The notes under the pieces are model-generated. The model ran no database searches, was not told where the DNA came from, and was given only the letters and a program-made list of their open reading frames with translations. Both the position numbers and the translations under genes were made by a program. 5,815 nucleotides of DNA from Proteiniphilum sp. UBA5267 (lineage in GTDB: Bacteria; Bacteroidota; Bacteroidia; Bacteroidales; Dysgonomonadaceae): the NCBI GenBank assembly GCA_002411515.1, contig DHTF01000124.1, positions 23,651-29,465 of the forward strand, written 5' to 3'. Each line of letters starts with the position of its first letter. Within the stretch, counting starts at the first letter, position 1. This document shows positions 1 through 5,279 of the stretch, piece after piece.

Positions 1-27
1 AATAAGGCGGTACGGCTCCGCCTTATT
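1..27 (+). terminator. Perfect 10-bp inverted repeat, possible terminator of an upstream unit
   Basis: The first ten bases (aataaggcgg) and positions 18-27 (ccgccttatt) are exact reverse complements around a 7-nt loop. The GC-rich top of the stem and A/T-rich base resemble a rho-independent terminator, and the flanking A and T runs would allow it to work in either direction. The T tract is short and interrupted (ttatt, inside the stem). The upstream gene it would serve lies outside the window, so its role is inferred from structure only. Confidence 0.55.
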
Positions 28-104
28 GCTCAGTCAGCTCATAATTTGTGCTCCTGCCACCTTCCGATGTTTTGCCGCTCCTTTGGTCTTTTCGAGTACC
101 TCAT

Positions 105-130
105 GATACTTTTTGTGTTCAACAAGTATC
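105..130. repeat. Inverted repeat, 11-bp stem with one mismatch
   Basis: Positions 105-115 (gatactttttg) pair with 120-130 (caacaagtatc) around a 4-nt loop (tgtt). Ten of eleven pairs are Watson-Crick and there is one T/C mismatch at 112/123. No T tract follows, so it does not look like an intrinsic terminator. It could be an RNA hairpin, a protein-binding palindrome or a chance structure in A/T-rich DNA. Its function is unknown. Confidence 0.45.
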
Positions 131-244
131 TGATCGCATAGTTATGCATCTTTTTTCCATGTCCTTTTTGGGTACAACCAAAACTGAAAAAGTACTTTTA
201 TTAAATCTATTCCTTCGTAGAAGAAATGATATTTAAATAATGAT

Positions 245-252
245 TACTTTTG
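245..252 (+). promoter_or_regulatory. Candidate Bacteroidota -7 promoter box (TACTTTTG)
   Basis: The octamer matches the Bacteroidota consensus TAnnTTTG at every fixed position. A matching -33 TTTG is not evident at the usual spacing of about 20 nt upstream; the nearest sequence is ttcg around 213-216. If real, transcription would start near 256 and run through the tRNA-like relic to the terminator at 420-446. With only one of the two boxes matching, a chance hit in A/T-rich DNA is quite possible. Confidence 0.3.
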
Positions 253-287
253 TAGAAATAATGCATAAAATAACCCGAAAACAGGGG

Positions 288-311
288 ATGTTTTATCCTA
301 TGTTTTACCCA
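288..311. repeat. Imperfect 12-bp tandem repeat
   Basis: Two adjacent 12-nt units, atgttttatcct (288-299) and atgttttaccca (300-311), agree at 10 of 12 positions. They lie between the candidate promoter box and the tRNA-like relic. Only two copies are present. It could be a paired binding site or a random duplication, and the sequence gives no further clue. Confidence 0.4.
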
Positions 312-339
312 AAAATAATTATTGCTCATAACGTATTAA

Positions 340-415
340 AGGTGAATCGCTTAAACCAGCACTAAGCATCTGAGTGTTAATCAGAGGGTCGTTGGTTTAA
401 GTCCAACCTGAAGAG
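340..415 (+). pseudogene. Degenerate tRNA-Asn(GUU)-like sequence (tRNA relic)
   Basis: Three arms of a cloverleaf can be drawn. A D-like stem pairs gctt (349-352) with aagc (364-367). The anticodon stem is tctga/tcaga (369-373, 381-385) around a 7-nt loop, gtgttaa, which places GTT (Asn) at 376-378 after the conserved T. The T stem is gttgg/ccaac (391-395, 403-407) around a 7-nt loop, tttaagt, with a 5-nt variable region between. The acceptor stem fails: 340-346 and 408-414 pair at only about two of seven positions. The D-loop lacks the conserved GG, and the T-loop base equivalent to C56 is T, so the D-loop/T-loop contact is lost on both sides. No CCA is encoded. The match to ordinary bacterial tRNA-Asn is convincing only from about 365 onward. 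The best reading is a dead or 3'-partial tRNA-Asn gene; a structurally deviant but expressed tRNA-like RNA is less likely. Confidence 0.6.
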
Positions 416-419
416 CGTG

Positions 420-446
420 AAAAACGAGCCACACGGCTCGTTTTTT
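420..446 (+). terminator. Strong rho-independent terminator after the tRNA-like relic
   Basis: The 6-bp GC-rich stem cgagcc (425-430) / ggctcg (435-440) has a 4-nt loop (acac). It is extended by A residues (420-424) pairing with the T tract at 441-446. It begins five bases after the tRNA-like sequence, as a native tRNA terminator would, and it separates that unit from the dehydrogenase gene downstream. The A/T arms on both sides would also allow reverse-strand function. Confidence 0.85.
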
Positions 447-581
447 CTGTTTATGTGGTTGTAGTCTGATTTATCCCAGGACAAAGCGCTTTTTTAAACA
501 ATTCCTGCTGCTTGCTCGTTAAAACAGACACTTTGATCATGCATACCACATCATCGACAGAATAACAAAAGCTTGATTCAA
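447..581. other. Spacer upstream of the dehydrogenase operon
   Basis: This 135-nt stretch should hold the promoter of the three-gene operon. I found no full TAnnTTTG match. The nearest is acactttg at 528-535, which keeps only the TTTG half, with a TTG at 512-514 that is too close for the usual spacing. No convincing hairpin or riboswitch is visible. Confidence 0.4.
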
Positions 582-1538
582 ATGAAAAAGGTATTAATTG
601 CCTATCGGCTTAAGCCGGAAGGACTGCGTGCGCTCGAAGGGAAGTACGTAGTAACCCTCCCCGTAGAGAAGTCTTATTTCTCCAGAGAGGAGGTGCTCTC
701 GATGATCTCCGATTTTGAGGTGCTTGTTCCCAATTTCAGTTTTTACACCGACAGGGAGATCATGGAACGCGGCACCCGGCTGGAGCTTATCTCTAACTGG
801 GGTGTGGGCTTCAACAACATCGACGTGGAATATGCCACCCAAAAAGGAATTGTGGTCACCAACATACCCGATTCTACCCGCGAACCGACCGCCGAATTTG
901 CCTTTGGCCTCCTCCTGGCTGCAGGGCGGCGCATCAGCTATTACGACCGCAAGCTGCGTACACCCGAAGGGGTGAGCTGGGGCATTTATGCCGAAAGTGG
1001 TCTCTCCGTTTACGGCAAGAAGCTGGGTATCATTGGCATGGGCCGTATAGGCCAGTCACTGGCACGCCGTGCCGTGGCTTCTGGCATGGAGATCATGTAC
1101 CACAACCGGAACCGCTTAAACAAAGAGATTGAGGCACAATACAACGCGACCTATGTATCGCTGGAAACCTTGTTGCGCACTGCCGACTACATTTCGTTGA
1201 ATGCGCCTTCCACTCCGGAGACCCGTCACCTGATTGGGGAGAAGGAACTGGCCATGATGAAGCCCACGGCGATTTTTATCAATACCGCACGGGGAGATAT
1301 GGTCGACGAACGTGCCTTGGCGGAAGCGTTAAAAGAGAAGAAAATCTGGGCTGCCGCACTCGATGTATTCGAAAAAGAACCCCATATTTTGCCCGAGCTG
1401 CTCACACTCGACAATGTGATCCTGGCACCCCACGCGGCAACAAAGACAGTGGAAGACCGCATCAGCATGTCGGTAGAAATGTCCCGAAACATCGTGGGTT
1501 TCTATGAAGGCACCTTCCCCATATCGCGTGTGAACTAA
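582..1538 (+). CDS. D-2-hydroxyacid dehydrogenase (NAD(P)-dependent)
   Basis: This 318-residue cytoplasmic enzyme belongs to the D-isomer-specific 2-hydroxyacid dehydrogenase family, which reversibly reduces 2-keto acids to D-2-hydroxy acids; members act on glyoxylate, hydroxypyruvate, pyruvate, phosphoglycerate and others. The split catalytic domain (about 1-100 and 285-318) surrounds a Rossmann domain with G152-M-G-R-I-G157. The catalytic triad is visible as R237 (in NTARG), E266 (in FEKEP) and H284 (in PHAATKT). After the second Rossmann strand the sequence is H174-N-R-N; an Arg there, instead of an acidic residue, usually favours NADPH, so a glyoxylate/hydroxypyruvate reductase-like role is possible but not proven. 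The motif after the catalytic His is AATK instead of the common IGSA. I chose the ATG at 582 (MKKVLIAY) over an in-frame TTG at 573, which adds only three residues. The length is normal. It is the first gene of a likely operon with the alkylation-repair gene 16 nt downstream. The family is secure; the substrate is unknown. Confidence 0.93.
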   Translation: MKKVLIAYRLKPEGLRALEGKYVVTLPVEKSYFSREEVLSMISDFEVLVPNFSFYTDREIMERGTRLELISNWGVGFNNIDVEYATQKGIVVTNIPDSTREPTAEFAFGLLLAAGRRISYYDRKLRTPEGVSWGIYAESGLSVYGKKLGIIGMGRIGQSLARRAVASGMEIMYHNRNRLNKEIEAQYNATYVSLETLLRTADYISLNAPSTPETRHLIGEKELAMMKPTAIFINTARGDMVDERALAEALKEKKIWAAALDVFEKEPHILPELLTLDNVILAPHAATKTVEDRISMSVEMSRNIVGFYEGTFPISRVN

Positions 1539-1554
1539 ATAACACCCTTTCCTC

Positions 1555-2262
1555 ATGACTGCAGAGAACATCAAAAATCAACTTCTTGCTTTTGGCAATC
1601 CCTCAAAGGCAACGCATGCAACCTATTTCTTTAAAACAGGAAAAGGGCAATATGGCGAAGGAGACCGCTTTATCGGGTGCACCGTACCGGAATCACGGGG
1701 TGTGGCTAAAAAATTCATGCATACGCCACTGACTGAACTGGAGAAGCTTCTGGACGATGAAATGCACGAGTGCCGCCTCTGTGCGCTCTCCATCCTGGTA
1801 GCCCAATTTCACAAAGCCGATGAGACAAAGCAACGTGAGCTCGTTGATTTTTATCTTGCCCACACGCATCGGATTAATAATTGGGATCTGGTGGATCTCT
1901 CCTGCTACCATATTGTGGGAGCCTGGCTGAAAGACAAGGAGGAGCGTTCGCTACTCTATAGCCTGGCAAAGAGCGACTCGTTGTGGGAGCAACGCATCGC
2001 CATGGTATCCACCATGGCCTTCATCCGGAACAACGACTTTGCCGATACGTTGAAGTTGTGTGAATTGTTCCTCACACACAAGCACGACCTGATGCACAAA
2101 GCATGTGGCTGGATGCTCCGGGAAGCGGGCAAGCGCAACGAGGAAGTGCTCACCGCTTTCCTCGACAGCCACTACCCCGTGATGCCCCGGACCATGCTGC
2201 GGTATGCCATCGAACGTTTGTCGCCCGAGCAGAAAAGTAACTACATGAAGCGAACGGTATAA
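1555..2262 (+). CDS. AlkD-type DNA alkylation repair protein (DNA glycosylase)
   Basis: This 235-residue protein is all-helical in character, as expected for the HEAT-like-repeat AlkC/AlkD family. AlkD removes bulky or cationic alkylated bases, such as N3- and N7-alkylpurines, without flipping the base out. The residues known from Bacillus cereus AlkD (W109, D113, R148, W187) have clear counterparts: W110 and D114 in NNWDLVDLS, R147 in WEQRIAMVS and W186 in GWMLREAGK. An active glycosylase is therefore likely. The length matches the family. The ATG at 1555 gives the usual N-terminus, with no Shine-Dalgarno site, which is normal for this phylum. It follows the dehydrogenase by 16 nt and precedes the protease by 13 nt without a terminator, so co-transcription is probable. 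No adaptive-response regulator or other repair gene is next to it. I leave the gene symbol empty because alkD naming is not uniform in this phylum. Confidence 0.93.
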   Translation: MTAENIKNQLLAFGNPSKATHATYFFKTGKGQYGEGDRFIGCTVPESRGVAKKFMHTPLTELEKLLDDEMHECRLCALSILVAQFHKADETKQRELVDFYLAHTHRINNWDLVDLSCYHIVGAWLKDKEERSLLYSLAKSDSLWEQRIAMVSTMAFIRNNDFADTLKLCELFLTHKHDLMHKACGWMLREAGKRNEEVLTAFLDSHYPVMPRTMLRYAIERLSPEQKSNYMKRTV

Positions 2263-2275
2263 ACAGCAATTCAGC

Positions 2276-3490
2276 ATGATATACACACATACATTGTCCA
2301 ATGGCCTGCGCCTCATTCACCGATCCTTTCCATCCGAGATATCCTATTGTGGAATCGTCGTGAATGCCGGTACACGAGATGAATACCCGGATGAATGGGG
2401 TATGGCGCATTTTGTGGAGCACATGCTCTTCAAAGGTACCACCAAGCGGAAAGCACACCATATTGCCAACCGCATGGAGCATGTGGGGGGCGACCTCAAC
2501 GCGTACACCACCAAGGAGGAGACTTTCTTTTATGCCACCTTTCTGGAGGAATATTTCCCCCGGGCCACCGAGCTGCTGAGTGACATCCTCTTTCATTCAA
2601 CCTTTTCGTCTCACCAGATTGACCGGGAGAGGGAGGTCATCCTCGAGGAGATCAGCTCTTATCACGACTCCCCCTCGGAGCTCGTCTACGACGATTTTGA
2701 AAATATGTTCTACCAGGGAAATGACATGGGACATTATATCCTGGGGGAGGAGGCCACACTCAACACCTTCGGCAAGGAATCCATCCTGCGTTTCATGAGG
2801 AGACAATATCACCCGTCTGAGATGGTTTTCTTCTCTTTTGGGAAAACCTCATTTGCAAAGGTCGTTCGCCAGGTGGAGAAATATTTTTCTCTCTCAGGCG
2901 ATGAAACACCCCGCAAGGTACGAACTGCACCTTCGCCATCAGCTCCTTTTATGAAGGAAGTGCAGAAGAACACTTCCCAGACCCATGTGATGCTGGGTTA
3001 TCCTGCCTTTTCGATTCATCATCCCCAAAAATATGCTTTATACCTGCTCAACAATATACTGGGAGGGGGAAGCCTGAACAGTCGCCTCAATAATTCCCTG
3101 CGCGAGAAACATGGCCTCGCTTACCTGGTGGAGTCGAATGCCATCCTTTATTCCGACTCGGGGCTGCTCTCTGTTTATTTTGCTTGTGACCAGAAGCAAA
3201 AGGATAAGTGTATTCGGCTGATTGGAAAGGAAATAGAGAAATTAAAATCGAAAGGACTCACGCCCATGCAGCTTTCTCTGGCCAAAAGACAATGGAAGGG
3301 TCAGCTGGGTATTGCGGCAGAGAACAACGAAAACAATGCCCTCGCCCTGGGCAAGCAGCTTTTACATTTCGAACGCTATACCCCCATTGAGGAACTTTTT
3401 ACCCATATAGACCGCCTTACTTCGGCCCAGCTCAAAGAGGTGGCAAATGAAATTTTTGTGGATGCTCCTTCCGGCTTAATCTTTTTTTAA
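2276..3490 (+). CDS. M16 family zinc metalloprotease (pitrilysin / MPP-like)
   Basis: This 404-residue protein has the inverted zinc motif HxxEH at H45-F-V-E-H49, in which the histidines bind zinc and E48 is the catalytic base. The third zinc ligand is E124 or E125 in REVILEEIS, at the usual distance of about 76 residues. The N-terminal M16 half spans about 1-185. The C-terminal half carries the family motif GGGSLNSRL...REKHGLAY at 263-283, typical of the substrate-binding domain. The size and two-domain layout match single-chain bacterial homologues of the mitochondrial processing peptidase beta subunit, which form clam-shell dimers and degrade peptides. No signal peptide is visible, so a cytoplasmic location is likely. 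It is the third gene of the probable operon, 13 nt after the alkylation-repair gene. No strong terminator follows; only a hairpin without a T tract at 3496-3528. The substrate is unknown. Confidence 0.94.
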   Translation: MIYTHTLSNGLRLIHRSFPSEISYCGIVVNAGTRDEYPDEWGMAHFVEHMLFKGTTKRKAHHIANRMEHVGGDLNAYTTKEETFFYATFLEEYFPRATELLSDILFHSTFSSHQIDREREVILEEISSYHDSPSELVYDDFENMFYQGNDMGHYILGEEATLNTFGKESILRFMRRQYHPSEMVFFSFGKTSFAKVVRQVEKYFSLSGDETPRKVRTAPSPSAPFMKEVQKNTSQTHVMLGYPAFSIHHPQKYALYLLNNILGGGSLNSRLNNSLREKHGLAYLVESNAILYSDSGLLSVYFACDQKQKDKCIRLIGKEIEKLKSKGLTPMQLSLAKRQWKGQLGIAAENNENNALALGKQLLHFERYTPIEELFTHIDRLTSAQLKEVANEIFVDAPSGLIFF

Positions 3491-3495
3491 GTAGT

Positions 3496-3535
3496 GGGTT
3501 CCGGCAGTTTTGCACAGACCGGAATCCCATATTCC
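3496..3535 (+). repeat. Overlapping alternative hairpins after the protease gene
   Basis: Hairpin A pairs gggttccgg (3496-3504) with ccggaatccc (3519-3528), leaving one bulged T at 3525 and a 14-nt loop. Hairpin B pairs ggaat (3521-3525) with attcc (3531-3535) around a 5-nt loop. The two use the same bases and cannot form together. Neither is followed by a T tract. It may be a weak transcription terminator, an mRNA 3'-end stabiliser or an incidental fold. A 67-codon GTG-started frame crossing this spacer (3494-3697) has no protein-like features and was not accepted. Confidence 0.4.
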
Positions 3536-3700
3536 TTGTCGCGTTGCGTCGCATTCTTCGGGTCGGATTATTCATTCTCCCGGGGTAGTATCTTCCGGGT
3601 CTTCCGAACAAAAAAAGCACAGGACTGTTTTAATACAAGTTTTGGGTATCGAATGAACCAAAGCAACATTTCAAAAAACCAATGTAAAATTGATTGAATT

Positions 3701-4321
3701 ATGAAAAAATTAAGATTGACTGTAGCAGTAATGATGCTGGCCATTGTAACATCAGTGAGCGCACAGGTGAATTTAGGTATAAAAGGCGGTGTGAACATGT
3801 CGAATCTTGTGTATGACGACGAGATAGATGACAACAATCCCAAAATAGGATTTAACGTGGGGTTGGCACTCGATTACGAGTTTGTGCCCAGTTCAGCCAT
3901 TCAGACTGGTCTGTTTTTTTCGACCAAGGGCTTTAAAGCAGAAGATGCTTCACTCGATGTTGAATATACCGAGAACTTAATGTATCTGCAGCTCCCTGTA
4001 CACTATGCCTACAAACTGGAAGTGACGCCGGGAACACGCATTGTTTTCCACGCAGGCCCTTATGCAGCCTTGGGCGTAGGTGGTAGCCGGAAAGCGAAAG
4101 TGGGAGATTTGTCGGGTGAATGGGACGTAGATAAAATCTTCGGTGACAGTGACGGTCAGTACAAGCCTTTTGATGCCGGTTTGGGACTGGGTGTAGGTGC
4201 TGAATTTGGTCCGGTTCTGTTGGATCTGGGCTGGGATATGGGCCTTGTCAACATCTCAAACAGGGATAACGGCGACGTGAAGAATCAAAATGCCTATCTT
4301 TCTGTAGGATATAAATTTTAA
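3701..4321 (+). CDS. PorT-family outer-membrane beta-barrel protein
   Basis: This 206-residue secreted protein has a clear Sec signal peptide: positive start MKKLR, hydrophobic core to about residue 18, and likely cleavage after A21 (SVSA|Q). The mature part consists of alternating short amphipathic strands (for example VNLGIKGGVNM, IGFNVGLALDYEF, AIQTGLFFSTKGF, LMYLQLPVHYAYKL) and ends in Phe (LSVGYKF), the C-terminal signature for outer-membrane barrel insertion. This pattern fits the Bacteroidota outer-membrane protein beta-barrel domain family (OMP_b-brl_2, often labelled PorT-like), probably an eight-stranded barrel. Three likely surface loops are unusually acidic or Asn-rich: 39-46 (DDEIDDNN), about 142-158 (with GDSDGQ) and 187-195. 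The leader is A/T-rich without a Shine-Dalgarno site; AAGTTTTG at 3637-3644 is one mismatch from the -7 box. It appears to be monocistronic, bounded by a strong terminator. The exact function is unknown; a role in gliding or type IX secretion cannot be assumed from the family name. Confidence 0.88.
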   Translation: MKKLRLTVAVMMLAIVTSVSAQVNLGIKGGVNMSNLVYDDEIDDNNPKIGFNVGLALDYEFVPSSAIQTGLFFSTKGFKAEDASLDVEYTENLMYLQLPVHYAYKLEVTPGTRIVFHAGPYAALGVGGSRKAKVGDLSGEWDVDKIFGDSDGQYKPFDAGLGLGVGAEFGPVLLDLGWDMGLVNISNRDNGDVKNQNAYLSVGYKF

Positions 4322-4338
4322 ATAACATAGTTCTATTT

Positions 4339-4376
4339 GAAAAAGGCTGCCTGCATACCGCAAGGCAGTCTTTTTC
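4339..4376 (+). terminator. Strong rho-independent terminator of the beta-barrel gene
   Basis: The stem aaaaaggctgcct (4340-4352) pairs with aggcagtcttttt (4363-4375) around a 10-nt loop. There is one G-T wobble at 4346/4369 and an extra outer G-C pair at 4339/4376. The five T residues form the release tract. It lies 18 nt after the beta-barrel stop codon and 20 nt before the dioxygenase start, so the two genes are probably separate transcription units. The paired A tract suggests it may also act on the opposite strand. Confidence 0.9.
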
Positions 4377-4395
4377 AATTTATCCGAAATCAATA

Positions 4396-5229
4396 ATGAC
4401 ACTCAACCATTTGCGCAATCTTACTTCTCACTTCGGGCGTACCGATGTGATGCCGGTTTTGTTTTTGGGCCATGGCAGTCCCATGAATGCCATTGAAGAG
4501 AATATGTTCGTGGCTTCATTTCGCGAGTTGGGACGCTCACTTCCTAAGCCGCAACTCATTCTTTGTGTCTCGGCTCATTGGGAAACAAAAGGGACATGGG
4601 TGACTGCGATGTCGTCACCCGAGACCATTCACGATTTTGGTGGCTTTCCGCGCCCGCTTTATGAAGTGCAATATCCTGCACCGGGCAGCCCGGAGTGGGC
4701 AAAAAAAACCAAAGAGATGATCACAAAGACCGTGGTGGGGCTCGATTATAACTGGGGCCTCGATCATGGTGCGTGGAGCGTGATCAAGCATCTCTACCCA
4801 CAGGCCGACGTACCTGTGATTCAAATGAGCATCGACTATACCCAGTCCGCACAGCATCATTACGATCTGGCCAAAGAGATTCGTGAGCTTCGTCGGAAAG
4901 GCGTACTGATTGTCGGCAGCGGAAACATGGTACACAACCTGAGCATGGTCGATTTCAGGAGGCTTGGTGGTGATCCTTACGGCTACGACTGGGCCATTGA
5001 GGCAAATGAATTGATGAAATCTTATATGCTTGATGAGGATCATCAAAGCCTTATTCAATACAGAAAGCAGGGGCCGGCTTTTGAACTGGCCATTCCTACT
5101 CCCGAGCATTACTTGCCGCTTATTTATACCATGGGGCTCAAGGAGAAAACCGACAGCATCTCCTTTTTTAATGATGAACCGGTAGGTGGATCGCTTACAA
5201 TGACCTCCGTGATTGTCAACGCTGGGTAG
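4396..5229 (+). CDS. ygiD: 4,5-DOPA dioxygenase extradiol / YgiD-like (LigB superfamily)
   Basis: This 277-residue protein closely resembles E. coli YgiD, a zinc-containing member of the LigB-type class III extradiol dioxygenases related to plant DOPA dioxygenase, which opens L-DOPA at the 4,5 position. Hallmarks are LFLGHGSPMN with H26, VSAHW with H61, TIHDFGGFP at 77-85, LDHGAWSV with H124, GSGNMVHNL with H180 and PTPEHYLPL with H238. By analogy with LigB, H26, H61 and H238 would be metal ligands, and H124 and H180 would be catalytic; this assignment is inferred. The N-terminus is about 13 residues longer than E. coli YgiD. An internal ATG at 4450 would remove most of it, but the first ATG at 4396 fits the spacing after the terminator. 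No signal peptide is seen, so it is probably cytoplasmic. It stands alone between a terminator and the next gene's promoter. Its physiological substrate in bacteria is uncertain. Confidence 0.93.
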   Translation: MTLNHLRNLTSHFGRTDVMPVLFLGHGSPMNAIEENMFVASFRELGRSLPKPQLILCVSAHWETKGTWVTAMSSPETIHDFGGFPRPLYEVQYPAPGSPEWAKKTKEMITKTVVGLDYNWGLDHGAWSVIKHLYPQADVPVIQMSIDYTQSAQHHYDLAKEIRELRRKGVLIVGSGNMVHNLSMVDFRRLGGDPYGYDWAIEANELMKSYMLDEDHQSLIQYRKQGPAFELAIPTPEHYLPLIYTMGLKEKTDSISFFNDEPVGGSLTMTSVIVNAG

Positions 5230-5248
5230 CGGACTCCTCTTTTTTTGT

Positions 5249-5256
5249 TATTTTTG
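5249..5256 (+). promoter_or_regulatory. Bacteroidota -7 promoter box (TATTTTTG) for the dacB-like gene
   Basis: The octamer matches the consensus TAnnTTTG at all fixed positions and sits 20-40 nt after the dioxygenase stop codon, directly before the dacB-like gene. No clear -33 TTTG is seen at about 20 nt upstream, but that element is often weak in this phylum. Transcription would start near 5260, giving a leader of about 20 nt to the ATG at 5280, or only about 8 nt to the ATG at 5268. Confidence 0.55.
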
Positions 5257-5279
5257 TGAAAACAACAATGAATACACCC

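Larger units (their letters stand above)
28..339. other. Non-coding stretch upstream of the tRNA-like relic
   Basis: I see no protein gene here. A 62-codon open frame at 48-236 starts at GTG, lacks a ribosome-binding context and has no recognisable protein features, so I do not accept it. The right part, from about 180 onward, is clearly more A/T-rich than the genes in this window. The stretch contains a hairpin (105-130), a candidate -7 promoter box (245-252) and a short tandem repeat (288-311), which are listed separately. Confidence 0.6.

Noticed and set aside
48..236. 62-codon open frame in the left non-coding region
   Set aside because: It starts at GTG, has no ribosome-binding context, an atypical composition with no recognisable domain, and it crosses the hairpin at 105-130.
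573..575. TTG as the start of the dehydrogenase
   Set aside because: It adds only three residues before a good ATG at 582, which gives the usual MKKVLI beginning of this family.
1951..2316. 121-codon reverse-strand open frame
   Set aside because: It lies almost wholly antisense to the AlkD-type gene, whose catalytic residues and family match are clear; its own translation shows no family features.
2150..2596. 148-codon reverse-strand open frame
   Set aside because: It is antisense to the end of the AlkD-type gene and the zinc-motif region of the M16 protease; it is a frame shadow.
3494..3697. 67-codon GTG-started open frame in the spacer before the beta-barrel gene
   Set aside because: It overlaps hairpin-forming sequence, has no ribosome-binding context and no protein-like pattern; it ends three bases before a well-supported gene start.
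4332..4339. TCTATTTG as a -7 promoter box for the dioxygenase gene
   Set aside because: It has one mismatch in the TA of the consensus, no -33 element, and would start transcription inside the terminator stem.
4615..5109. 164-codon reverse-strand open frame
   Set aside because: It is antisense to the conserved core of the dioxygenase gene; the forward frame has all the family histidines.
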